Below are positions 43,622 to 51,779 of a stretch of DNA of 64,000 nt, piece after piece (positions within the stretch are counted from its first letter, which is position 1; each line of letters opens with the position of its first letter). The notes below the pieces were generated by a model. It ran no database searches and had not been told where the DNA came from. It saw only the letters and a list, made by a program, of their open reading frames with translations. This DNA comes from a bacterium. GTDB lineage: Bacteria > Sumerlaeota > Sumerlaeia > MVZB01. Both the position numbers and the translations under genes were made by a program. The stretch is from NCBI GenBank assembly GCA_021372575.1, contig JAJFUE010000060.1, positions 1 through 64,000 on the forward strand. Reading direction: 5' to 3'.

Positions 43622-45046
43622 ATGCCCGATCAACCTTCCGACCGCCCTTCACTCAAGCCCCGCCGATGGCTCCGCTTCCTGTGGCTCGCCCTCGCGATCA
43701 TGATCATCCCGCCGGTCATGCTGATCACGATGATGTCGGTGATCTATTCCGCCCATTCCGTCCGCCCCGACCAGCTTCAGCCCCGCGCCGAGCTGCTGGT
43801 CGTGAAACCCCAGCTCACTGCCGATTCTACAAAAACGCTTGAGCAGCTCATCGCAACGGCCTCGAAGGATAAGGCCGCCGTGGCACTCGAGAAGATCGAG
43901 GCCGGATACGTCGGTTACGGCAATTCCGGGAACTGGTTCCCGCTCTGGGACGGCGACCGTCCCCTGAGTCCTGATCAAGTCCAGTGGCTGACCAAACATG
44001 TCGAATGGATCCGGGACCTCCTCCAAGGCACGGCCGACAGCGTGCCGACCTTAACTTATGAACAGGCAGCGATTCTTAATGACGAAGGCTTGGGACGGCT
44101 CTACGTCGAGATTGTGTCCCGTTACATGTATTTCACTAATTATGCGAACATCCTGGCGGCTGAAAGCCGCCACCGCCGCGAATCCGGCGATCTCAGCGGC
44201 GCCGCGGGCGCGCTCATGGCCATTTACCGGCTCTCGCATGCCACCGCAAGGCCTTTCGAAGTTGGTCGCCGCATCGCGGCTTCTATGCAATCCACCGCGA
44301 ATAAAGAGTTAATGCATTGGCTTGCAACTGCCGCCATGCCCACTGAAATCGCCGCGCGGATTCGCGATCAGCTCGTAAAAAGCCCGATCACGCTCGCGGA
44401 CGCCCGCCGCACGATCGAACTGCAATACCGCATCGAGCGGGTTGGTTATTGCAAGTTACTCAACGCCCCCTTCAGCGATGTGATGTTTCATACGCTGCAA
44501 ATGAACTCGCTGACGCATCAAGTGAAAGGCCGGTCGTATCGTGACTACGAACCCGACGCGCGGCATCTGTTTTCTGTTTTCTTCCGCAACCCGATCGAAA
44601 CGGCTACGGACGTTTTCGCGGCCACGACCACTTCCTCGCACATGAAATCGAATGCCTCCGAGAACCTGGAACGTTTCGACGGTTATTACCGCTCGATCCT
44701 AAGCGACATCGATCGCAACCAGCCGATGACCCAGCCCAGGATCGCGCCGGAAATGCTGCCCATGTCGCCTCCCGAGATCACATACGCAATGATCTGCAAT
44801 AATCTCGCCCAGCTGCGCGCGCTCACGATGGCCCTGAACAACATCGCGAACGGCTCGCCCGGCAGCGAGCCCGACCCCTACGCCAACGAGCCAATCAAGG
44901 TCGTCCATACCAACGACGCCACGTTCTACTACAGTGTTGGCCCCGATCGCACCGACGACCACGGCCTCATTCCCTACGACGCCACCAAAACCCCGCTGCG
45001 CCCCACACCCGGCGACATCGTCGTGCGGATCCCAAACCGGCCGTAA
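43622..45046 (+). CDS. member 3 of the paralogous membrane-anchored family
   Basis: 474 residues. Membrane helix about 18-42 after a basic LKPRRWLRFLW, then RPDQLQPRAELLVVKPQ. The body contains AAESRHRRESGDLSGAAGAL and IAASMQSTANKELMHWLATA. The tail diverges somewhat: DPYANEPIKVVHTND, YYSVGPDRTDDHGLIPYDA and a longer TPGDIVVRIPNRP. No CCAACTTTT motif was found directly upstream; it may be read through from member 2 or use another promoter. Start ATG follows GGAGCCCCCG. Confidence 0.75.
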   Translation: MPDQPSDRPSLKPRRWLRFLWLALAIMIIPPVMLITMMSVIYSAHSVRPDQLQPRAELLVVKPQLTADSTKTLEQLIATASKDKAAVALEKIEAGYVGYGNSGNWFPLWDGDRPLSPDQVQWLTKHVEWIRDLLQGTADSVPTLTYEQAAILNDEGLGRLYVEIVSRYMYFTNYANILAAESRHRRESGDLSGAAGALMAIYRLSHATARPFEVGRRIAASMQSTANKELMHWLATAAMPTEIAARIRDQLVKSPITLADARRTIELQYRIERVGYCKLLNAPFSDVMFHTLQMNSLTHQVKGRSYRDYEPDARHLFSVFFRNPIETATDVFAATTTSSHMKSNASENLERFDGYYRSILSDIDRNQPMTQPRIAPEMLPMSPPEITYAMICNNLAQLRALTMALNNIANGSPGSEPDPYANEPIKVVHTNDATFYYSVGPDRTDDHGLIPYDATKTPLRPTPGDIVVRIPNRP

Positions 45047-45050
45047 TATG

Positions 45051-45123
45051 AATCGCCGGCGAGGGCGTCGGCGCCACATCGCGCTCTGCAGGCCGGTGTG
45101 GGGCCGGCGCCACCGCCGGCCAT
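45051..45123. repeat. CGCCGGCG inverted repeat after member 3
   Basis: ATCGCCGGCGAGGGCG ... CGCCACCGCCGGCCAT with inner GGTGTGGGGCC; related to the structure at 41826-41896, so the two family leaders share both a repeat and a promoter motif. Confidence 0.7.
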
Positions 45124-45135
45124 TTAAAAAAAATA

Positions 45136-45162
45136 CCAACTTTTCTCCACCCTGACCGTCTC
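45136..45162 (+). promoter_or_regulatory. ECF-type promoter motif of family member 4
   Basis: CCAACTTTT, 12 bases, CGTCTC, followed by TTGTTTTAG; 32 bases upstream of the start codon. Confidence 0.65.
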
Positions 45163-45193
45163 TTGTTTTAGTTGGATTCTCAACGAGGCTTTG

Positions 45194-46549
45194 ATGGCAG
45201 ACCCCTTGGCAAAAAAACATCGCCCGTGGCGGGTGATTCTCCTGTCGATCATCGTGGGCGTGCCTGCTGTTGTTTTTGTGTTTTTTCAGTTCGTCTTTTT
45301 CATCAATGGCGTGCGGAAGGATCAGCTTGTCCCGCCGAAGGGTTTGGTCACGATCCAGTCGAATCCCGCCACCACGAAACCCACCGATATTCCGAAGAAT
45401 TTTCATGAAGTTCTTATGGCGGGCACGAACAAGGATGCCGCCGCCTTATACCGCAAATGGGCGCCGAAGCTTGCTTATCATGACTTAAGTAATCCGTTCG
45501 ATACGCGCATCCCAGGGCGGCCGTTGAATCCCGAACAGATTGCCTGGCTTCTAGCCAACCGCGAGTTGATCGACGACCTCCTGCGCGCCGCTGCCTCGGC
45601 GAAAGGCCCGATCATCACGTGCGAGGAGGCGCAGCGGCTCGACCTCGGCAGCATGGACCGGGGCCTGCAGCCCATTCCGGAATTAACGCTCTACCAGCGG
45701 TTCTCGAAAATCCTCGCCGCCGAAAGCCGCCGCCGCCGCGACGCCGGCGATCCCAAGGGAGCCGCCGAGACGATCCTGGCGGTCCAGCCGCTGGCCATAT
45801 CGATCCAGGAGCCGCTCCTTGTCAATCATCTGGTCGCTGTCGCGATGCAGTCGATCACGAATCAGGAATTGGCCGGGTGGATCTCCGATTCGATCGCGCC
45901 CGACATTGCTGGCCAACTGCGCGACCGGCTCACCGCGCAGAAAATCGAAATCGCGCAGTTTCGCCGGCCGATGGAAGTCGAATACCAAACGGAGCGCGCC
46001 CAGGTGGTTCGCCTGCTCAACAGCCCGTTCACCGACATGGTGCACAAGGCGTGCGAGATACCCGAGCGCGATTCGCTTCTGACCAGGTTTTTCATGGACC
46101 CTTACCAGATGACATACCACACGATCGACCTGGCCAAACTGAAAGCATCGGCGTCCTCGGAACTGGACCGCTTCGATCGATTCTATGGCGCGCTGTTGAA
46201 AGAGGTTGAGCGCAACGAGCCCCCGGTGAACCACGATTCATCCGAGATGCCGTTCACGATTCGCTTTTTCGGCGCGAATTTCGATGAAGCCGATGTGCGC
46301 ACCGCCGTCAGTCTGACCAGTTTCAATCTCAACCTGGCCGGCCTTGACCGGGTCGCCGGACGCCAACCGGCCGCCGAGACCGACCCGTTCACGAAGCAGC
46401 CGCTCAAGACGGTTCCCGTCGGAAACGAGCTCTGCATTTACAGCCTCGGCCCCGACCGCGCCGACCAGTTCGGTGTCGTCTCCTACGACCCGACCAACGG
46501 CACGTTCAGCTCTGGAGATATTGTCCTGCGCGTCCCCCGCCGCGAGTAG
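45194..46549 (+). CDS. member 4 of the paralogous membrane-anchored family
   Basis: 451 residues. Membrane helix about 14-38, then VRKDQLVPPKGLVTIQ. The body has AAESRRRRDAGDPKGAAETI, EPLLVNHLVAVAMQS and NQELAGWISDSIAPDIAG. The tail is DPFTKQPLKTVPVGN, IYSLGPDRADQFGVVSYDP and TNGTFSSGDIVLRVPRRE. ATG at 45194 is preceded by CGAGG. The last 30 or so bases of the gene are copied again downstream (46626-46660) as part of a tandem duplication. Confidence 0.75.
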   Translation: MADPLAKKHRPWRVILLSIIVGVPAVVFVFFQFVFFINGVRKDQLVPPKGLVTIQSNPATTKPTDIPKNFHEVLMAGTNKDAAALYRKWAPKLAYHDLSNPFDTRIPGRPLNPEQIAWLLANRELIDDLLRAAASAKGPIITCEEAQRLDLGSMDRGLQPIPELTLYQRFSKILAAESRRRRDAGDPKGAAETILAVQPLAISIQEPLLVNHLVAVAMQSITNQELAGWISDSIAPDIAGQLRDRLTAQKIEIAQFRRPMEVEYQTERAQVVRLLNSPFTDMVHKACEIPERDSLLTRFFMDPYQMTYHTIDLAKLKASASSELDRFDRFYGALLKEVERNEPPVNHDSSEMPFTIRFFGANFDEADVRTAVSLTSFNLNLAGLDRVAGRQPAAETDPFTKQPLKTVPVGNELCIYSLGPDRADQFGVVSYDPTNGTFSSGDIVLRVPRRE

Positions 46550-46737
46550 CCGGCCGGGAGGGTAGGTCGGCTCTACGAGCCGACTCCGGACCAGAGTCGG
46601 GTCGCAGACCCGACCTACCCCGACCGGCGACATTGTCCTGCGCGTTGCCCGCCGCGAGTAGTTGGCCGGGAGGGTAGGTCGGCTCTATGAGCCGACTCCG
46701 GACCAGAGTCGGGTCAGAGACCCGACCTACCCTCTTT
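46514..46737. repeat. 112-bp tandem duplication of gene end plus palindromes
   Basis: Period 112: ATTGTCCTGCGCG at 46520 recurs at 46632, GAGTAG stop context recurs, and both are followed by GGTAGGTCGGCTCTAYGAGC and a mirrored GGGTCNNAGACCCGACCTACC. The unit begins inside member 4. Confidence 0.9.
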
Positions 46738-46850
46738 TTCCCCTCTCTTGCCCCGGGGTTCCCACTGGCATGTCCCCTCGCGATTGGCTAGAATGGGCCT
46801 GTGTGGGTTGAGTCAACCGGCGCCGGCGCGGCATGCGGCGCGAAGGGTGA

Positions 46851-48287
46851 ATGCAGTTGAGTTACCAGGAAATTCTCCGCCCGGAAATTCCCCGTGAAGA
46901 ATGCGGCATCGTCGGCGTCTATGGCCACCCCGAAGCCGCCAAAATGGCCTACCTCGGGCTTTACGCGCTGCAGCACCGCGGCCAGGAGAGCGCCGGCATC
47001 GTCGCCAGCGACGGCGAAAAGCTTCGCATCTACAAGAACAAGGGGCTCGTCAGCGAGGTCTTCAGCCCGCGCGAGCGCCTCGACGAGCTCAAGGGCTCGA
47101 TGGCGATCGGCCACGTGCGCTACTCGACGACCGGCTCCAACCGCATCGCCAACGCCCAGCCGCTTCTCGTCAATTACCGCGGCGGCTCGCTTGCCATCGC
47201 GCACAACGGCAACCTGATCAACGCCGCCGAGCTGCGCTCCGAACTCGAAGGCCGCGGCGCGATCTTCCAGGGCACCGCCGACAGCGAAATCATCGTCCAC
47301 CAGATCGCCCAGGCCGCCAGCGACGACTTCCTCGAGGGCCTCACGACATCGCTCTACCGCATGCGCGGCGCGTGGACGCTGCTGTTTCTGCGCGAGAAGC
47401 AGATGGACGCCGTCAAGGACCCGCGCGGCATCCGCCCCCTGTGCATCGGGACACTGGATGGGGCAACCGTGGTCGCCAGCGAATCGTGCGCGCTCGACAT
47501 CATGGGCGCCCAGCATCTGCGCGAGCTCAAGCCCGGCGAAATGATCATCGTCGGCGACGGCGGCGTGCGCCACGAGTTCCCGTTTCCGCCGGTCGAGGAA
47601 CGGTTCTGCGTTTTCGAATACATCTACTATTCGCGCCCCGACTCGGTCATGCACGGCAAGTCGGTCTATCAGATCCGGCTCGCGCTCGGCGAGCGGCTCG
47701 CGCAGGAGCAGCCCGCCCCCGCCGACCTCGTCATCCCGACGCCCGACTCCTCCAACGCGGCCGCGATCGGTTACGCGAAGGCCGCCGGCCTGCCGTTCCA
47801 CCTCGGCCTCATCCGTTCGCACTACATCGGCCGCACGTTCATCGAGCCCGACCAGGGCATCCGCAACTTCGGCGCGAAACTCAAATACAGCCCCGTCGCC
47901 TCGCTCCTCGAAGGCAAGTCCGTCGTGGTCGTGGATGACTCGATCGTCCGCGGCACGACGTCCGTCAAGATCGTCGAGATGCTTCGCCGCGCCGGCGCGC
48001 GCCAGGTGCACCTGCGCATTAGCGCACCGCCGTGGAAGCACCCGTGCTTCTACGGCATCGACACGCCGACCGAACAAGAGCTGATCGCCAACCAGCTCAC
48101 GCACGACGAGATGACGAAGCACTTCGGCTGCGACACGCTCGGGTTCCTGTCGCTCGAGGGGCTCATGCAGGTCGTGCCGCGCACGCAGACGTTCTGCACG
48201 GCGTGCTTCAACGGCGACTACCCGGCCGGCAAGCCGGTTCATTTCACCAAGAACATCATGGAACAGACAGCGGCGGCCAAGCGCTGA
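46851..48287 (+). CDS. purF: amidophosphoribosyltransferase
   Basis: 478 residues. A short propeptide precedes the N-terminal nucleophile Cys18 (EECGIVGVYG). The class II glutaminase domain follows with HRGQESAG, GHVRYSTTGS and IAHNGNL. The phosphoribosyltransferase domain has the PRPP motif VVVVDDSIVRGTT. C-terminal cysteines (FCTACFNGDYP) fit the iron-sulphur type as in B. subtilis. First committed step of purine synthesis. Start ATG follows AAGGGTGA. No other pur gene is adjacent. Confidence 0.96.
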   Translation: MQLSYQEILRPEIPREECGIVGVYGHPEAAKMAYLGLYALQHRGQESAGIVASDGEKLRIYKNKGLVSEVFSPRERLDELKGSMAIGHVRYSTTGSNRIANAQPLLVNYRGGSLAIAHNGNLINAAELRSELEGRGAIFQGTADSEIIVHQIAQAASDDFLEGLTTSLYRMRGAWTLLFLREKQMDAVKDPRGIRPLCIGTLDGATVVASESCALDIMGAQHLRELKPGEMIIVGDGGVRHEFPFPPVEERFCVFEYIYYSRPDSVMHGKSVYQIRLALGERLAQEQPAPADLVIPTPDSSNAAAIGYAKAAGLPFHLGLIRSHYIGRTFIEPDQGIRNFGAKLKYSPVASLLEGKSVVVVDDSIVRGTTSVKIVEMLRRAGARQVHLRISAPPWKHPCFYGIDTPTEQELIANQLTHDEMTKHFGCDTLGFLSLEGLMQVVPRTQTFCTACFNGDYPAGKPVHFTKNIMEQTAAAKR

Positions 48288-48300
48288 GTGGTTGCATGAA

Positions 48301-48339
48301 ATACGACCTATACGACCTATAGGACCTATGTGACCCATG
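48301..48339. repeat. GACCTATAC/GACCTATAG array running into a start codon
   Basis: Four units, ATACGACCTATACGACC then TATAGGACCTATGTGACCCATG. The final CCCATG contains the ATG of the next gene. Confidence 0.85.
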
Positions 48340-49287
48340 TCGATTGACGGCACCCTCAACGACCAACTCGCCGCCACGCGTGCGCAGGTTCGCGATTTCG
48401 AGAAGCTCGAGGGCCGCCTTGCAGCGGCCAGGGCCGAAGCCGCCGACCAGCGCAACCGGCTGTCGTTCCTTGAAGCCCGCCTGGCCCGCGAGGAACGCGA
48501 CGTGCGCCGCTTCGAGTCGATGTCGCTCGTTGCGGTGCTCCACTATTTCCTCGGCGATATCGAGCAACGCACCCGTCGCGAGAAACAGGAAGCTGCCGCC
48601 GCCGCGCTCAAATGCACCGAATGCCGGGCCTCGCTCGTCAAGGTCGAGCAGGAAATCGCCGAGCTCGAAAAGCAGCGCGAGAGTTTCGCCGACCCGCGCA
48701 GCCACTGGAACGAGCTGATGCAGCAAAAGGAATCCGCCATCCGCCTCGCCGGCGACGAAAATGCGCGCAGGATTTATGATATCGAGCAGTCGATGGCCGA
48801 CGCGAAGTCGGACATGAAAGAGCTGGCCGAGGCCATTTTCGCCGGCAACGAGGCCAGGTCGCGCGTCGATTCGGCCTATGACCATCTCGAAACGGCGCGC
48901 GGCTGGGGCACGTTCGACATGCTCGGCGGCGGCCTGATGACAACCGCCATCAAGCACGCCCGCATCGACCAGGCGCGCCAGGAAGTCCACCGCGCGCAGC
49001 AGGCCCTGGCGCGCTTCAATCGTGAACTGACCGACGTCAAGGCGCGCCTCGACGCCGACGGCTCGCTCGAGATCGGCGGCCTCGCCACGTTCGCCGACTA
49101 CTTCTTCGACGGCCTCATCGCCGACTGGATCGTGCAGTCCAGGATCAACCGCTCGCTTGCGGCGGTCGGCGACCTGCGCGACAAAATCCGCGTCCTCCTC
49201 GAGCGCCTCGACCGCCGCCGCGAAGCCGCCCGCCGCGCCCTCGACCGCCTCAAAGAAGAAAAACTCCGCGTCATCGAAACGGCATGA
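48337..49287 (+). CDS. coiled-coil protein of unknown function
   Basis: 316 residues, nearly all helical with heptad-like Leu/Ala spacing from 5 to 185 and 210 to 316. A single CTECRAS pair of cysteines lies near residue 95, and a Gly-rich break GWGTFDMLGGGLMTTAIKHA near 190 may insert into or lie along a membrane. No signal peptide. The start codon is the last triplet of a repeat array and there is no ordinary ribosome site. Family not recognised. Confidence 0.65.
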   Translation: MSIDGTLNDQLAATRAQVRDFEKLEGRLAAARAEAADQRNRLSFLEARLAREERDVRRFESMSLVAVLHYFLGDIEQRTRREKQEAAAAALKCTECRASLVKVEQEIAELEKQRESFADPRSHWNELMQQKESAIRLAGDENARRIYDIEQSMADAKSDMKELAEAIFAGNEARSRVDSAYDHLETARGWGTFDMLGGGLMTTAIKHARIDQARQEVHRAQQALARFNRELTDVKARLDADGSLEIGGLATFADYFFDGLIADWIVQSRINRSLAAVGDLRDKIRVLLERLDRRREAARRALDRLKEEKLRVIETA

Positions 49288-49296
49288 GACATCGCA

Positions 49297-50250
49297 TCAT
49301 CTATATAACAACCAGCTCCGCTTCACGGCATTGACGTCGTCATAGACCCAGATATCATTCAGAATGCCTGCCCCCGGGTCTTGCGATCCGCCAAGCATGT
49401 AAATGCGACTGTGGAATAAAACGGTGGCGAAGTAAGAGCGCCATTTCCAACCGTAATTGTAGCCCATCAGCAACCAGTCATTCCCATCTGAAGACGCAAT
49501 CATGTCCGGATTGTCGGTTTCGCTATATGGCGCCCACCCCCCGAACGCGATCAATTGATTATGCAGCGAAACAGCCCCAAATCCCGCCCGAAAATCCCAT
49601 GGCTGAGTCTTGTGCCATTCCTGGCCATCAACGGAATAAAGATTAGGAAAGCCTGGAATCCCGCCGAGTAACCATAAATTCCCCTGGTGCACCAAAGCGA
49701 CCAAACCGTAACAGCCCGATCCATACTGATCGGACCAGCCCGGGTTTTGAGTTTCGAGCGTCCAGCTCGTTCCGTTTGTGGAGCGCCATACATCGGAGAA
49801 GGCCGCGTTGGTTGATTTGCCGCCCGCAACCCACATGGCGCCGTTAAAAACAACGGCGCCGAATTCGGACCGCGGCGCCCATGCCGCGTGATTCGTGACG
49901 ATGCTCCAGTCGACACCGTTCTCGGAGTTCCAAACGTCATTGAAATACGATGAGTTCGTCTCGCCGCCAAGGACCCAGAGCTTGTTATCAAAGGCCAGTG
50001 CCGCATGGCCCCACCGTGCCGGCCAACCTGCATTGGCAGTGGCTCGCGACCAGTTCGATGCATCGCCTGAGTACCACACGTCGGCAGTTGGGGGTCTGCC
50101 GCCAAGAACATAGATTTTATCTTGAAACACATCCGCCGCATGACCCGCGCGCGATGTCCAATGATCGTTCGCCAGAACCTGTTTCCAATCGGCGGCAAAA
50201 ACAGGATGAATCACGAATGCAGCAATGAGAAAACCAATGATTCTTCTCAT
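49297..50250 (-). CDS. secreted kelch-like beta-propeller protein
   Basis: 318 residues. Signal peptide MRRIIGFLIAAFVIHPVFA, then about six kelch-type blades: units such as GHAADVFQDKIYVLGG, GHAALAFDNKLWVLGG, SEFGAVVFNGAMWVAGG, VHQGNLWLLGG, LHNQLIAFGG and LFHSRIYMLGG, each followed by a D-V-W-S-S/T-x-D/N-G-x-x-W strand. GC is distinctly lower than in the neighbours, which suggests transfer. Exported; ligand unknown. ATG at 50250 has GGAA six bases upstream; ATGs at 50256 and 50274 are alternatives. Convergent with the coiled-coil gene, 9 bases apart. Confidence 0.75.
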   Translation of the reverse strand: MRRIIGFLIAAFVIHPVFAADWKQVLANDHWTSRAGHAADVFQDKIYVLGGRPPTADVWYSGDASNWSRATANAGWPARWGHAALAFDNKLWVLGGETNSSYFNDVWNSENGVDWSIVTNHAAWAPRSEFGAVVFNGAMWVAGGKSTNAAFSDVWRSTNGTSWTLETQNPGWSDQYGSGCYGLVALVHQGNLWLLGGIPGFPNLYSVDGQEWHKTQPWDFRAGFGAVSLHNQLIAFGGWAPYSETDNPDMIASSDGNDWLLMGYNYGWKWRSYFATVLFHSRIYMLGGSQDPGAGILNDIWVYDDVNAVKRSWLLYR

Positions 50251-50475
50251 AATCATTTCCAGCGATTCATTCATCGCATGTTTGAACGGTGCCGTCGTCT
50301 TTTTGACCATGATCAATGCAATTTAGTTATCGTTTACTCGGGTGGCAAGAAGAAAAAAACCTGGCGGTCTATAAGCACGGCTCGGTTTATGTACTTGAAA
50401 ATCGTTATTCATGAATAGAACAATACGGATTCGGGGTTCGCCCCGGTTGAGAACGACCCACGAATTGAGCCCACA

Positions 50476-51204
50476 ATGACCGACCATACTCCACCCATCC
50501 GCACCGGGACGCTTTCGATCGTGATCCCGGTCTATAACGAAGCCGCCACGATCTCGACGATCGTCGAGGCCGTGCAGGCGGTTCAACTCGACGGCATCAA
50601 CAAGGAAATCGTGATCGTCAACGACTGCTCGAAGGACAACACCGGCCAGATCCTCGAGGAGCTCGCCAAGCGTTACGACAACGTGCGCGTTTTCCATCAC
50701 GCCGTCAACCAGGGCAAGGGCGCCGCCCTGCGCACCGGCTTCCAAAGCTGCACCGGCGATTGGGTGATCATTCAGGACGCCGACCTCGAATACGACCCCA
50801 ACGAATACCACATCCTTCTCGAGCCGATCCTCACCGGCAAGGCCGACGTGGTCTTCGGCTCGCGGTTCCTCGGCACCGGCGCGCACCGCGTCGTCTATTA
50901 CTGGCACTCGATCGGCAACCAGTTCCTCACGACGCTCTCCAACATGTTCACAAACATCAACCTGACCGACATGGAGACGTGCTACAAGCTGTTCCGCCGC
51001 GAGATCATCGGCAAGATCCGGATCGAGGAGAACCGCTTCGGCTTCGAGCCCGAGATCACGGCCAAGGTCGCGCGCCTGCATTGCCGCATCTACGAAGTCG
51101 GCATCTCCTACTACGGCCGCACCTACGAAGAGGGCAAAAAGATCGGCTGGCGCGACGGCGTCCGCGCGATTTTGTGCATCCTCAAATACAACCTGTTCCG
51201 GTGA
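50476..51204 (+). CDS. family 2 glycosyltransferase, dolichyl-phosphate-mannose-synthase type
   Basis: 242 residues: GT-A fold with [40 protein letters not shown], the metal-binding [11 protein letters not shown] (DAD) and [11 protein letters not shown]. No C-terminal membrane helices, so it is of the short soluble type. It likely transfers a sugar from a nucleotide donor to a polyprenyl phosphate, possibly donor synthesis for the GT39-type enzyme at 54.5 kb or for flagellin glycosylation (inference). Confidence 0.88.
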   Translation: MTDHTPPIRTGTLSIVIPVYNEAATISTIVEAVQAVQLDGINKEIVIVNDCSKDNTGQILEELAKRYDNVRVFHHAVNQGKGAALRTGFQSCTGDWVIIQDADLEYDPNEYHILLEPILTGKADVVFGSRFLGTGAHRVVYYWHSIGNQFLTTLSNMFTNINLTDMETCYKLFRREIIGKIRIEENRFGFEPEITAKVARLHCRIYEVGISYYGRTYEEGKKIGWRDGVRAILCILKYNLFR

Positions 51205-51700
51205 GGCGATCGGTAGGCCGCTTCGGCTCGAAGCGGCATCTTCTCCGCGCTATCTTTCGTGCTCGTACTCGTAATCGTAATCGAACCACCTTCCGCATAC
51301 GATAACCTACCGAATGCGCCGTCAGCTCCAAGCAGTAGCCCGAGCGTGAGCGAGGGACACGCATCCGTTCCGCTGGTTACTACTAGGATTACATTTTATC
51401 CCAGCCCCGGCAGGGGCGGTTGCTTTCAGCCCGCCATGCCAATGGCGGGTTGCGAACGCACGACGATTCCGAGTCCCGTAGGGACGGATGATCGCCCGCG
51501 CATTCCGTCAATACTTTGGCGAACGTCCCCGCCGGCCACTTCATTTCAAAGCCAACGTCAATATTTAGACGCCACCCTAAAAGCCATCTTTGGCACCTTT
51601 CGCGGGCTTAATCGGTCACTCGCCCACAACCTACAACACTGATTCCGTTTCGATTACGATTACGATTACGAGCACGAGCACGAGCACGATTTTTTGCGTT
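51205..51700. repeat. repeat-filled region upstream of flagellin
   Basis: GCCGCTTCGGCTCGAAGCGGC hairpin core (51217-51236), hexamer array (51257-51285), AGTAGCCCGAGCGTGAGCGA element (51336-51358), CAGCCCCGGCAGGGGC (51402-51417), CCCGCCATGCCAATGGCGGG hairpin (51429-51448) and an inverted hexamer array (51651-51690). No gene seen. Confidence 0.8.
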
Positions 51701-51708
51701 TCGTGCGC

Positions 51709-51724
51709 TTGGCACACCCATTGC
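51709..51724 (+). promoter_or_regulatory. sigma-54 promoter of the flagellin gene
   Basis: TTGGCAC-ACCCA-TTGC: exact -24 GG and -12 GC elements at the right spacing, 55 bases upstream of the flagellin start and directly downstream of an inverted repeat array. Confidence 0.75.
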
Positions 51725-51779
51725 CTTCTTTCATGCCACGGCAGTGGTCGTGAATTTTTGACAGAGGACACCACGGCGG

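Noticed and set aside
46766-46794. Promoter of purF (TGGCAT, 17 bases, TAGAAT)
   Set aside because: The -10 is acceptable but the -35 is poor; not strong enough to annotate.
51594-51609. A second sigma-54 site upstream of flagellin (TTTGGCACC...)
   Set aside because: The -12 element is absent at the required distance.
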